The notes beneath the pieces were generated by a model. The model was not told where the DNA came from. It did no database searches and saw nothing but the letters and a program-made list of their open reading frames with translations. From Nocardia cyriacigeorgica (GTDB taxonomy: Bacteria; Actinomycetota; Actinomycetes; Mycobacteriales; Mycobacteriaceae): a stretch of DNA of 64,000 bases. Where the stretch lies: contig NZ_JAAGVC010000008.1 in the NCBI RefSeq assembly GCF_010858045.1, forward strand, positions 1 through 64,000, given 5' to 3'. Both the position numbers and the translations under genes were made by a program. Positions 8,089 to 16,539 of the stretch are shown piece by piece (the first letter of the stretch is position 1; each line of letters starts with the position of its first letter).

Positions 8089-9690
8089 TCAGCTCCCCCG
8101 GTCGAACGATCCGAGTCCCTCCTGGTCGTAATACTCGAGCGTGAGCTCATCACCGTCGAAGGTCGCCTTGGAGACCGAGCCGGGGGCGGCGTTCTCCCCG
8201 GAGGGTGTGAAGACGAAAGTGTCGCCATCCCAGTGAGTCAGCGGGAAGGCCGTATTCTTCGGGCCGAGCGTCAGGGTCAACGCGCCCGCGGTTTCGGTGA
8301 TGGTCGCCGGGCCGTAGTACGGGTTGTCGTAGACGCCCGCGTAGTCGGTCAGCGGGCGGGCCGGAGCCGGGTCGGCGGGCGCGGTGGCTCCGGCCAGTTC
8401 GCCGGTGGGCGCGCTCATCGGCGCGAACGCTTCCCGGTAGAGGGCTCGCCAGTCCTGCCGGATCTCACCGAATTGCACCAGGTCGGCGAACTCGGCGTTG
8501 AGCGTCTCGGGTACGCCGATCGGTGCCGCGTTGGTCAGCGTCACGATGCCGACGTCGGCCGAGGGAATCAAGGTGAACGCGGTCGCCGCTCCGAGTTCGA
8601 ATCCGCCGGAATGGCTGAGCATCACCCGTCCGGCCGCGGATTCGGAAACATTGAAACCGAAGCCGTAGAAGCTGGCGCGTGCGTCGGCCGATTGCGGTGG
8701 GTGCGCGACCGACTGCGGTGAGATCGCGGGCAGCAAGTCCTGCGGTTCGATCAAGGCGCGCCCGTTCACCGAGCCGTTCGCGAGCACCATCGTCATCCAT
8801 TTCGCCATGTCCGTCACCGAGGAGCTCACTCCCCCGGCCGGCGATTGCGCGTCGGGCTGTCGTCCCGGATTGGTGACCCGGTATTCGCCGTCGACGAAGG
8901 TGTGACCGTCGGCCCGGTTCGCGCGTTCGGCGAATTCGCTGTAGCGCGAACTCGTGGCGGTCATGCCGAGCGGCTCGTACAACTCGCGGGCCGACAGTGT
9001 TTCCCAGTCGGTGCCACCGGCGCGCGCCACGGCCATGGCGGCGGCGGTGACCCCGAAGTTGGTGTACTCGTACGAATCGCGGAAGGGTCCGAGCGGCAGC
9101 AGACGCAATCGCTCGACGACCTGTTCGCGGTCATAGCCGAGATCCTCGAGCAGGTCACCGGCGTGATCGGGTAGTCCGGACCGATGGGCATACAGGTCGC
9201 CGACGGTGACATGGTCGGTCACGTAGGGGTCGCCGAGAGCGAAGGACGGCATCAGCTCCTCGAGCGGCGAATCCCACTCGACCTTGCCCGCCGACACTTG
9301 TTGCGCCACCACCGTCGCACCAACCGATTTCGACACCGACGCCAGCTGGAACACCGTGTCGGGCCCGACCTCGCTCTTGCTGTCGACATTGCCGACGCCG
9401 AAACCCTCGCTGTAGACCACCCTGCCGTCGTGCACGATGGCCACCGCCATCCCGGGGATTCCGGAGGATGCCATCAGCTCCTCGGCCAGCCCACCGACCC
9501 GATCGACCGCCTCGCCGACTCGGCCATCCGGGATCGCGACACCCGCGACCTGGTTGGGCAAGACCGAATCGGTCGCCGACGGCGTCGTACTCGCCGACTC
9601 CGCCGGTTCCTCACTCCCGCAACCGCTCACCACTAGTCCCGCGGCGACAACAGCCGCGAGAGCCCCGAACCTCGACCGCCGACGCTTCAT
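8089..9690 (-). CDS. Beta-lactamase-family serine hydrolase, lipoprotein
   Basis: A 533-aa exported serine hydrolase of the class C beta-lactamase/penicillin-binding-protein fold, probably an esterase or peptidase on the outer face of the membrane. The N-terminus is a lipoprotein signal (basic residues, hydrophobic span, lipobox VVSGCGS). Catalytic motifs are SVSK (about residue 113), YTN (in SYEYTNFG) and HSGG in place of KTG. A C-terminal beta domain of about 110 residues follows (YAGVYDNPYYGPATI). The start is the ATG at 9690 with AGGAGG 7 nt upstream. It is a monocistronic gene downstream of MarR. Confidence 0.88.
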   Translation of the reverse strand: MKRRRSRFGALAAVVAAGLVVSGCGSEEPAESASTTPSATDSVLPNQVAGVAIPDGRVGEAVDRVGGLAEELMASSGIPGMAVAIVHDGRVVYSEGFGVGNVDSKSEVGPDTVFQLASVSKSVGATVVAQQVSAGKVEWDSPLEELMPSFALGDPYVTDHVTVGDLYAHRSGLPDHAGDLLEDLGYDREQVVERLRLLPLGPFRDSYEYTNFGVTAAAMAVARAGGTDWETLSARELYEPLGMTATSSRYSEFAERANRADGHTFVDGEYRVTNPGRQPDAQSPAGGVSSSVTDMAKWMTMVLANGSVNGRALIEPQDLLPAISPQSVAHPPQSADARASFYGFGFNVSESAAGRVMLSHSGGFELGAATAFTLIPSADVGIVTLTNAAPIGVPETLNAEFADLVQFGEIRQDWRALYREAFAPMSAPTGELAGATAPADPAPARPLTDYAGVYDNPYYGPATITETAGALTLTLGPKNTAFPLTHWDGDTFVFTPSGENAAPGSVSKATFDGDELTLEYYDQEGLGSFDRGS

Positions 9691-9772
9691 TACGTCGCCT
9701 CCTGGGTGTGGCACGCCCCCGTCCGACAGTAATGCACCCGGGTACCCGGCGGAAGATCATCGATGCGGGCCG

Positions 9773-10270
9773 CTACGCCGGTGACGTCCTCGACCGACCC
9801 CGGCGGCTACCGGCGCTGTGTGCCCGGATCTCTTCGGTGGCCGCTCGGAAAGCAGGTGCGGCCCGAGCGAAATAGTCGAACAACAGGGCGCGCTGCTCGG
9901 GGGTGTAGTGGTCGAGGACTTCGGCCAGGTGCCGGCGGGCAGGGCCGACGACCTGCTGGATGCGATCGAGGGCTTCGGGCACCGGCTCGACGAGCACACG
10001 CCTGCGGTCATTCGGGTCCGCCGTTCGGCGGGCGAAACCGGACTTCTCCAGCCGGTCGATCAGGCGGGTGGTGGCGCCTGTGGTGAGCCCGGCCCGGGTG
10101 GCGAGCTCCCCCGAGGACAGGGCGCCGTGGAACGCGATCAGGCTCAGCGCGTACCACTCCGAGGTGTGCAGACCTGCGGCCTCCGCGCTGGCGAGGCCTT
10201 GCAGGCCCACCGCGTCCAGGTACTGCCGGAAGATCACATGTTCGCGGTCACCATCCGCCGTACTTGCCAT
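9773..10270 (-). CDS. MarR-family transcriptional regulator
   Basis: A 165-aa winged-helix regulator. The helix-turn-helix and wing are SSGELATRAGLTTGATTRLI then DRLEKSGFARRTADPNDRRR. It is divergent from the SnoaL-like gene at 10371, with a palindrome between the two, so it likely represses that gene and itself until a ligand binds. Confidence 0.88.
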   Translation of the reverse strand: MASTADGDREHVIFRQYLDAVGLQGLASAEAAGLHTSEWYALSLIAFHGALSSGELATRAGLTTGATTRLIDRLEKSGFARRTADPNDRRRVLVEPVPEALDRIQQVVGPARRHLAEVLDHYTPEQRALLFDYFARAAPAFRAATEEIRAHSAGSRRGRSRTSPA

Positions 10271-10298
10271 CAGGTCGCCTCGCCTCGTACATTCAATT

Positions 10299-10318
10299 TA
10301 TCTGCATCTGAGCAGATA
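10299..10318. promoter_or_regulatory. Inverted repeat, MarR operator candidate
   Basis: TATCTGC-N6-GCAGATA lies in the divergent promoter region, 28 nt from the MarR start. A related GCAG-TAT-CTGC follows at about 10330-10340. Two like half-site pairs fit a MarR operator covering both promoters. Confidence 0.6.
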
Positions 10319-10370
10319 CTTCTTGCATGCAGTATCTGCGCCATTCTAACCACCGAGGGAGTGATTCACC

Positions 10371-10814
10371 ATGCAGCAGGACATCGCCGCGGTGAGAGCG
10401 GTCATCGACGGTCTGGTCGCCGCCTGGGCCGCCCACGACGCCGAGGCCTACGGCGCACTGTTCACTGAGGACGCGAGCTACATCAGCTTCGTCGGCACCG
10501 TCTACCGCGGCCGACGCGATATCGTGAGCAGCCATCGCGCGCTGTTCGCGAAGTTTCTCGCGGGCACGAAACTCGCCGACGAGGTTCTCGACATCCGATT
10601 CTGCGGAACCGATACAGCCGTGGTCACCAGCCGGGGCGATACCTACAAAGGCGGGCGGCCGCGCAAGCTGAGCAAGGTCCAGACCTACACGATGGTCCGT
10701 GACACCGACGGACAGTGGCGCGTGGCCGCCTTCCAGAACACCCAGCGCAAACCGGTCATGGAGAAGATCTCGTTCCTCGTCTCCCCCGACACCGTCCCCC
10801 GGGCACAGCAGTGA
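10371..10814 (+). CDS. SnoaL-like/SgcJ-EcaC family protein
   Basis: A 147-aa NTF2-fold protein of the SgcJ/EcaC type: helices DIAAVRAVIDGLVAAWAAHD, then LFTEDASYISFVGTVYRGR, and the sheet end TYTMVRDTDGQWRVAAFQNT. Members bind or transform small hydrophobic molecules; no specific reaction can be named. Divergent from MarR and probably its target. Confidence 0.8.
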   Translation: MQQDIAAVRAVIDGLVAAWAAHDAEAYGALFTEDASYISFVGTVYRGRRDIVSSHRALFAKFLAGTKLADEVLDIRFCGTDTAVVTSRGDTYKGGRPRKLSKVQTYTMVRDTDGQWRVAAFQNTQRKPVMEKISFLVSPDTVPRAQQ

Positions 10815-10821
10815 TCATTTC

Positions 10822-11796
10822 TCAGGACGGTTGTCCATAACAGGCGACCAGCGCGGCTGCGCGATCGTGAAGACGGGTGCGCAGCCATTGCGGCGCAAGA
10901 GCTTCCGCGTCCGTGGCGAGCTGCCACAGGGCCCATTCCGCGTGCCGGGCATCTTGGAAACTCACCTCGAGGCGTAGTCGACCGTCCGTGTCGGAGTCCT
11001 CGGCATGCACGGCCAGGGCGGTAGCGACCAGGTCCTCGCGCCGTGCCGGATCCACCAGCGCCCGCACGGTGACCTGGTCGCCACCGGCACGAAAACGTGT
11101 GCTGCGCTCCTGCCAGACACGATCCAGATCGACCCGGCCCGCCCGCTGCGCGGGTTCGGGCAGTTGCTCGGCGGCCAGCACTCGCGACAGCCGATAGGTG
11201 CGATCCGCACCCGCTCGGGTGGCCAGCAGATAGACGTGATCGCGCACAGTGACCAGGCCGATCGGGTCCACCGTTCGCCACGTCGGGGCCTGGTCCACGG
11301 CGGCGTAGTGGATGCGCAGTTTGTGTCCGGTGAACACAGCACGGCGAACCTCGGCGGCCACGGCCTCGGGCACCTCGTCCTCGACCAGCCGACGTGAGAG
11401 CAGATCGGTCTCGGGATCGACGAGCAGCCGCCCGGCCACCTCGTCGGCGGTGGCCCGGTAGCTGTCCGGCAGCGCATCGACCACCTTGAGCATTGCCGAA
11501 GCCAACGCCGAGCCGAGACCGAATACCTGTGCGCCACGCCGGGATCCGGCCACCAGCAGGGCGAGTGCCTCGTCATGGTTGAGTCCGGTGAGCTCGGTCC
11601 GGAATCCCGGTAACAGCGCGAAACCGCCGTGTCTGCCGCGTTCGGCGTACACCGGGACGCCCGCCGTCGACAGCGCTTCGATGTCGCGCAGGACCGTGCG
11701 CGTCGATACCTCGAGCTCGTCGGCCAGCTCCGCCGCCGTCAGCCGGCCACGCCGGCGCAGCAGCAGCACCAGCGATACCAGCCGATCAGCGCGCAC
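10822..11796 (-). CDS. YafY/PafBC-type WYL-domain transcriptional regulator
   Basis: A 324-aa regulator: DeoR-type helix-turn-helix at the N-terminus (RRRGRLTAAELADELEVSTR then TVLRDIEALSTAGVPVYAER), a linker, a WYL ligand-binding domain (LRIHYAAVDQAPTWRTVDPI, HVYLLATRAGADRTYRLSR) and a WCX C-terminus. The start is the GTG at 11796, giving VRADRLVSLVLLL, the usual beginning of the family. It is divergent from the RidA gene, which it probably controls. Confidence 0.88.
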   Translation of the reverse strand: MRADRLVSLVLLLRRRGRLTAAELADELEVSTRTVLRDIEALSTAGVPVYAERGRHGGFALLPGFRTELTGLNHDEALALLVAGSRRGAQVFGLGSALASAMLKVVDALPDSYRATADEVAGRLLVDPETDLLSRRLVEDEVPEAVAAEVRRAVFTGHKLRIHYAAVDQAPTWRTVDPIGLVTVRDHVYLLATRAGADRTYRLSRVLAAEQLPEPAQRAGRVDLDRVWQERSTRFRAGGDQVTVRALVDPARREDLVATALAVHAEDSDTDGRLRLEVSFQDARHAEWALWQLATDAEALAPQWLRTRLHDRAAALVACYGQPS

Positions 11797-11913
11797 ACCG
11801 GAAATCTTCCCAGAAATACCTGACACAGGATGTCGTGAATCGTTGGAAGGCTCGTCAACACGGCGCCTAGAACAGGCGGCGGTAGGTACCTCGACAATGC
11901 GAATGGAGCTGAA

Positions 11914-12315
11914 GTGGTAGCGCAACGAACGGCAGTGAACCCGGTGACGTGGTCGCTGGAGATGGGGTTCAACCAGGGCGAACTCGTTTCCGGGCACACC
12001 CGGACGCTGTACTGCTCCGGCCAGACCGCGATGGGCGAGGACGGCACTCCCCAGCACGACGGCGACATGGCGGCGCAGTTGGCCCTGAGTCTCGACAATG
12101 TCGAAGCCGTGCTCGGCAAGGCAGGAATGTCGCTGGCGAACCTGGTCCGGCTCAACGTTTATACGACCGACGTCGACCTGCTCTTCCAGCATTACGGCGT
12201 GCTGGCCGCGCGATTGGGCGCCGCCCAGGTAGCCCCGGCCACCACGATGCTCGGCGTCACCCGCCTCGCGATCCCCGGCCAGCTGGTCGAACTCGAGGCG
12301 ACCGCCGTCGACTGA
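11914..12315 (+). CDS. RidA/YjgF-family enamine/imine deaminase-like protein
   Basis: A 133-aa RidA-superfamily protein, which hydrolyses reactive enamines or imines or has derived roles. Visible features are the strand LYCSGQTAMGEDG, the helix MAAQLALSLDNVEAVLGKAG with NLVRLNVYTTDVD carrying the Arg, and the end IPGQLVELEATAV. The start is a GTG. It lies divergent from the WYL regulator. Confidence 0.85.
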   Translation: MVAQRTAVNPVTWSLEMGFNQGELVSGHTRTLYCSGQTAMGEDGTPQHDGDMAAQLALSLDNVEAVLGKAGMSLANLVRLNVYTTDVDLLFQHYGVLAARLGAAQVAPATTMLGVTRLAIPGQLVELEATAVD

Positions 12316-12375
12316 TGCTCGCCCCGTCGCCTCTGGTTGCGATGCCGGAGGCGGCGGGTAGCCGGAAGGTGACGA

Positions 12376-13032
12376 TCACCCGTCGTACGACACGTGGGGC
12401 GTCCAGTCGTCATCGGGCCGCTGCACCGCTGCCCACATGGCTTCCGCGATGGGCGGCGGGGAGAACGGACCCGTCTCGGCCAGCAGGCCGTTGATCTGGA
12501 CGGCGACGGCCCTGATCCCTTCACCAGCCAGGGCGGTGTCGAGACTGGTGACGAGATTGCGTACGCCGGCCTTCTGCACACCGAGCGAAGCCGCGCCGTG
12601 CCACGGCTTGTCGGCGGCCGCGCTGCCCGTCACCAGGATGCGCGCCCCGCGCGACATGAAGCGGTATGCCGCCTGTACCGCGGGCAGCAGTGCCGCGACA
12701 CCGAAAGTGACGTCCTCGAGCAGTTCGGCCACGGTCAGGTGCAGCGGATCCTTCTCCCGCCACGCGCTGGGATTGAAATGCAGCAGATCGATGCGGCCGT
12801 GGCGGGACCCGATCTCGGCCACCACGCGGCTGATGTCGTCCGCATCGAGCAAGTCGATGGCGGCGCCCTCGGCAGAGAGGCCGTCGGCGGTGAGCATGTC
12901 CGCCAGTCCGGCGGCATCCTCGGTGGTGCGGGCGGTGAGCGCCGCATGGTAGCCCGCGCGGGCGAATCGGCGCGCGACCGCGACACCGAGACCGGGCCCT
13001 GCGCCGATCGTCAGATGGACGGGAGTGGTCAT
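12376..13032 (-). CDS. Atypical short-chain dehydrogenase without the catalytic Tyr
   Basis: A 218-aa Rossmann-fold SDR with the nucleotide motif GAGPGLGVAVARRFARAG and a Ser strand (ILVTGSAAADKP). The usual YxxxK is replaced: four residues before the Lys of GVQKAG stands Leu (SLGVQK), and NNAG is replaced by FNPSAW. A standard SDR oxidoreduction is therefore doubtful; binding or regulatory roles are possible. Convergent with the RidA gene. Confidence 0.78.
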   Translation of the reverse strand: MTTPVHLTIGAGPGLGVAVARRFARAGYHAALTARTTEDAAGLADMLTADGLSAEGAAIDLLDADDISRVVAEIGSRHGRIDLLHFNPSAWREKDPLHLTVAELLEDVTFGVAALLPAVQAAYRFMSRGARILVTGSAAADKPWHGAASLGVQKAGVRNLVTSLDTALAGEGIRAVAVQINGLLAETGPFSPPPIAEAMWAAVQRPDDDWTPHVSYDG

Positions 13033-13317
13033 CCCGCCAGGCTAAGTCGCCGGAGCCACTCCTGCGAGGACGCTCCCCGCGCCGGTTACTTTCACACGCG
13101 TGAGCGCTCCCCCAAGGCAAGCTGGCGGCAGGGCCCACCACCTACCGCCCGGATCGCCGGCATCGATGACTCCGCAGCCGAGCAATCCCACTCGCAGCCA
13201 CCCCGGCGCCGACAGACGCCCGGTACGCACCCCAAGCCCCTCTCCCCAACAAACCACCAGGTCAGGGCGCGATTTGGCGCTTACCCTGAGCATCCGATAA
13301 TCTTGCTGGGCACACCG

Positions 13318-13402
13318 GTCCGGGTGGCGGAATGGCAGACGCGCTAGCTTGAGGTGCTAGTGCCCTTTATCGGGCGTGGGGGTTCAAGTCCCCCTCCGGA
13401 CA
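13318..13402 (+). tRNA. trnL: tRNA-Leu (anticodon GAG)
   Basis: An 85-nt class II tRNA. Acceptor GTCCGGG pairs with TCCGGAC (one G-U). The anticodon arm is CTAGC-TTGAGGT-GCTAG with anticodon GAG. A long variable arm (about TGCCC TTTAT CGGGC) and the T arm GGGGG-TTCAAGT-CCCCC follow. Discriminator base A; CCA is not fully encoded. The 3' part overlaps the end of a decayed recombinase gene on the opposite strand. Confidence 0.95.
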
Positions 13403-13863
13403 CAGACACTACGCACACGGGTGGTTGTGGATTCGTTTCAGCAACCACCGTCCGTGTGGTGTGGTCGTAGGTCAGCTTCAGGCCGAGCTCACGGTAGATC
13501 TCGAGTTTTTCGTCTGGTTCGGCCCTCCGCAGAATTTTTTGCCATCCCGCCCATCGCTTCATCGAGGCGAGAGATCTCATCGCGTGTCATCGAGTGACCG
13601 CCCTCGTGCTTCGGGTCCAACTCACGAATCCGCGCTTCGACAAGATTTCGTTCCGCCTGCACTTCGCCGATCCACTGACTGACCACGAGAGTGCCAGCGT
13701 CGAGCGCGGAGCGGTACCTCTGCAGCTTCCGATCCAACACCGCCAACGACTCGCGCCCCGCAGTCAGGGCTGTCGACTGGTCGGGTTGAGCCGCTTCCAT
13801 CATCGCCAATGAATGTTCGAGGCCATCGGGATGGAACACCTCCACCAGCCAGTGCCGGCTCAT
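13344..13863 (-). pseudogene. Serine recombinase (integrase) C-terminal relic, frameshifted
   Basis: This is the C-terminal coiled-coil and tail of a large serine recombinase of the actinobacterial integrase type. In one frame (13863 down to about 13541) it reads DRKLQRYRSALDAGTLVVSQ and WIGEVQAERNLVEARIREL, typical of the family. At a run of six A/T (13535-13540) the frame changes, and the next one continues with ILRRAEPDEKLEIYRELGLK to the end SGGGLEPPRPIKGTSTSS. Its last 20 or so codons lie inside the tRNA-Leu. The resolvase catalytic domain and zinc ribbon are missing: the gene is cut at about 13863, where the XRE gene begins on the other strand. The frameshift could be a sequencing error, but the truncation is not. 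Confidence 0.8.
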
Positions 13864-14578
13864 GCGTGAAGAACTCGGCTTGTCGCGGTCGCGTGCCTAC
13901 ATCAGGCACGGGGTCAGCGCCTCCTATCTGTCCGCCATCGAATCCGACGCCGTGGTCCCTAGAATCGAGATGGTCGAGGCCATCATCTCGGGCTATCGCC
14001 TCGGCCCGCTGAATGCGCGCTACCTGCGTGACCTACACGCACCACCTCGACCCCTCGAGCCCCTCGACGTGCTCCGATCCCACGTCGCATCGAATGCAGG
14101 GCTTGTCGCTCAACTCAACGAACTCGAACAACGCGGTACGCCCGCGGTCCTCGTTGACCCCTTCTGGAATACCCTGGCCAGCAATGACGCGTTCCTGCGC
14201 ATGCTTCCCGGGATCGACGAATTCGGCTCCATTACCAGCTGGCTGTCCGGACCGGACGCTCGCAGGGTATTGATCGACTGGAATCGGGAGGTCGCCCACT
14301 CGATCGCGTCGACAAAATCAGTACTCGCCCGCTACCGCGACTCCCAGCAGGCCCACGATCTCATCCGCGAGTTCCAACACAACAGCGTTTTCAGCCACGC
14401 ATGGCAATCCCACACCGACATCGGCTACGGCCGAGACTCAACCGACCTCATGCACTGCCTCTCACCCACCGGCGAACCCATCTCCTACCGAGTCGCAATT
14501 GCCGAACCCGGCCAGGCACCCGACGTGCAACTCCTCATGGCCCTACCCAGGCCATACACAGGCCCTGAACTCCCGTGA
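13862..14578 (+). CDS. XRE-family regulator with MmyB-like domain, N-terminus probably truncated
   Basis: A 238-aa regulator: an HTH_31-type helix-turn-helix (residues 1-55, GVSASYLSAIESD as recognition helix) followed by an MmyB-like ligand-binding PAS-fold domain (VLVDPFWNTLASNDAF, RVLIDWNREVAHSIASTKSV, HTDIGYGRDSTDLMHCL). The usual first helix residues (LRRLREELGLSR) are shortened to MREELGLSR, and I see no ribosome-binding site before the ATG. The gene seems to have lost its first few codons at the same point where the recombinase relic starts on the other strand. Confidence 0.72.
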   Translation: MREELGLSRSRAYIRHGVSASYLSAIESDAVVPRIEMVEAIISGYRLGPLNARYLRDLHAPPRPLEPLDVLRSHVASNAGLVAQLNELEQRGTPAVLVDPFWNTLASNDAFLRMLPGIDEFGSITSWLSGPDARRVLIDWNREVAHSIASTKSVLARYRDSQQAHDLIREFQHNSVFSHAWQSHTDIGYGRDSTDLMHCLSPTGEPISYRVAIAEPGQAPDVQLLMALPRPYTGPELP

Positions 14579-14836
14579 CCAACGCCCCGCGACACGCGAA
14601 CACGACACGCCCGGGGCCGCACCAGCGACGACCACGTGATCGGTTGCGGTCCAGAAGCTGCCCCACCCAAGGACAACCCACCCCGTCACATCGACCGGTA
14701 AACACTCCGGCAGACAGCAACACCGCAGCAGAATGGACCAGGCGCCGATTAATCATGGCGCCTGTACGAACTTCGATCAGTCGCCGCAGCATTATTTTTC
14801 GCCCATCTCGAACCTGGGCAGTGCGGCGATCGACAC

Positions 14837-15679
14837 CTACGAGGCGGTAGCGCGGCGACCCGCCAGGCGATCGAACTCCACAGCACAATGCGCGGAGAAA
14901 ACCGTCACCGAATCCGCGTGATCACGAACCAACGCCCGCAACCGGCGCTGGTTTTCCCGCCGCAACCCACGATCCGTGTCCACCGACAGCTGGAACAACG
15001 CCGCCCCGATCGGAAGATGAGGCTTCGTCGCCATCTGCCCGTGATAGGTGTACGCGTCGCCGGCGTGAAGCAGCCAGCCCGTACCCGACTCGACAGCCAC
15101 CCCGACGTGACCGCGGGTATGGCCCGCCAACGGCACCAACACTAATCCGGCCGGTACGCCCCGAAGCCGACCGACTGCCGGGAACCCGAACCAGCTCGCC
15201 TCAGTGATATCCCCGTCGTCGTAGACGGCCCACCGCGGTTCATGCGCAACCTGCACCGACCGGTAACGAAACCGTTCCCGGCGACCGAGATCACCTGAGA
15301 TCGCGGCCAGCTCATCGCAATGCACATGGACTGTCGCCCAAGGGAAGTCAGCCAAACCACCGGCGTGGTCGAGATCGAGATGCGTGAGGACAATGTCACG
15401 AACGTCCCGGCGCGAATATCCGAGCGCCTCGACCTGCCGGGCGATCGGCTGATCCAACACCGGGTTCGTCTGCTTGACCACCTTCCGGCCCACCCACAAC
15501 TCAGGCTCGTCGGAGGCCCGCTCCCCATAACCAGTGTCTACCAGCAGCAATCCATCATCGTGTTCGACCAGTAGGCAGTGCGCCACCATCCGGGCCGACC
15601 GGAAAATTCCTGGCCTACCGTCGACGACCCTTCCCCGGAAGGGCCGCGTCCCACCACCATCCAGATGCTGCACTCGCAC
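14837..15679 (-). CDS. Metallo-beta-lactamase-fold hydrolase (lactonase-like)
   Basis: A 280-aa MBL-fold hydrolase with the zinc motif HLDLDHAGG, the later ligands in GHTRGHVG and LLHAGDAY, and the terminal His (FSAHC). The layout resembles N-acyl-homoserine lactonases and related hydrolases; the substrate is unknown. The GTG at 15679 has GAGGGGAG upstream and was preferred over a longer in-frame start at 15736, which adds only low-complexity Arg/Gly residues. Confidence 0.82.
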   Translation of the reverse strand: MRVQHLDGGGTRPFRGRVVDGRPGIFRSARMVAHCLLVEHDDGLLLVDTGYGERASDEPELWVGRKVVKQTNPVLDQPIARQVEALGYSRRDVRDIVLTHLDLDHAGGLADFPWATVHVHCDELAAISGDLGRRERFRYRSVQVAHEPRWAVYDDGDITEASWFGFPAVGRLRGVPAGLVLVPLAGHTRGHVGVAVESGTGWLLHAGDAYTYHGQMATKPHLPIGAALFQLSVDTDRGLRRENQRRLRALVRDHADSVTVFSAHCAVEFDRLAGRRATAS

Positions 15680-16122
15680 CGCCGCTCCCCTCTCACCACG
15701 ACGGGCACAACCGTACCTGTGATCGCGATCGGCCACAGTCCGAACGCCCAGAGCATCGGGGGAATTGCCACCATCGGTGCCTGGCAGCGCTCCTGACGTT
15801 TGCCATTTCCGAACTGGAGCTGGCAGGAACGCTGGCCGTTGAGGCCCTGGCTATTCCCAAGAGCTGATGGCTCAATCACGACCCGCCGCAGTGATCCAAA
15901 ACCGCTGTGCACTAACGCCCTCGGCCCCAACGCACCTGCGCTCCACGAATTCGACGCCGCCCTCGCGGTCTGAGCGCAGCCGAATACAACCGTCACTGCG
16001 CTAAGGGGCGTCGCCTGGTGCCCGCTCGGTGCCGACAGCGTGTACGTCCGATCCTTCGCCGAGGGGGTCTGCCGGGGGCGGCATGTATGGGAACCGTCTG
16101 ATGCTGGGCCCGCGTGCGGGCG
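15680..16122. other. Intergenic region, nothing convincing
   Basis: About 440 nt upstream of the MBL gene. Only short overlapping ORFs without ribosome-binding sites or recognisable content. Confidence 0.35.
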
Positions 16123-16539
16123 TCAATGTTCGAGCATCCACACGAGGTTGCCCGCATTGCGACCGTTGACGGTCGGCGAGCACACGATCGGACGGACGGC
16201 CGTACGGATCGACCCACCGGCACCCGCGTCGAGACAGTCGCTGCCGGGCCGCACCGCGTTGTGCGGATCGACAGGCAGCGGGTCCGGAGTCGGCGACCAT
16301 ACGCATGCGTCGGTATGGGAGACCTGCACGCAATAGGCGGTCGCACCGTCGGCGGTGTGACCTCTAGTGACCTACGGTGAGGTCGACCCGCAGTAGTCGC
16401 CGTACTTCACGGTCGGTCCGGAGGGCGCCGCCGGGGCGGCGGACCCGGCAGATCCGGCGGCGAACGGCAGGGCCCCAGCGATCGGACTGGCCAACGCAAG
16501 GCCGATGATCGCGATCACGAGCATGGACGGAAGACGCAT
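16123..16539 (-). pseudogene. Small secreted Cys-containing protein interrupted by an in-frame TAG
   Basis: A signal peptide (MRLPSMLVIAIIGLALASPI AGA) is followed by a Pro/Ala/Gly linker and KYGDYCGSTSP, then TAG at 16372-16374. The same frame continues without a break for 83 more codons: VTRGHTADGATAYCVQVSH, DACVWSPTPDPLP, a Cys-containing middle and the end CSPTVNGRNAGNLVWMLEH. Both parts have the spacing and composition of one small exported Cys-rich domain, as in many Nocardia secreted proteins. I therefore call a single gene of about 137 aa broken by a nonsense codon; the truncated 55-aa product would still be exported. Starts further upstream are possible (MRTRKPL at about 16581). Confidence 0.6.

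Noticed and set aside
8089..9690. True beta-lactamase
   Set aside because: The third motif is HSGG rather than KTG and there is a large C-terminal domain, so it is better described as a generic serine hydrolase of that fold.
13097..13103. Possible gene between the SDR and tRNA-Leu
   Set aside because: The short ORFs at 13042-13300 on both strands lack ribosome-binding sites and recognisable content.
15790..15870. Short plus-strand peptide reading ISELELAGTLAVEALAIPKS, resembling a RiPP leader
   Set aside because: No start codon or ribosome-binding site is in frame and no modification enzyme lies nearby; probably chance.
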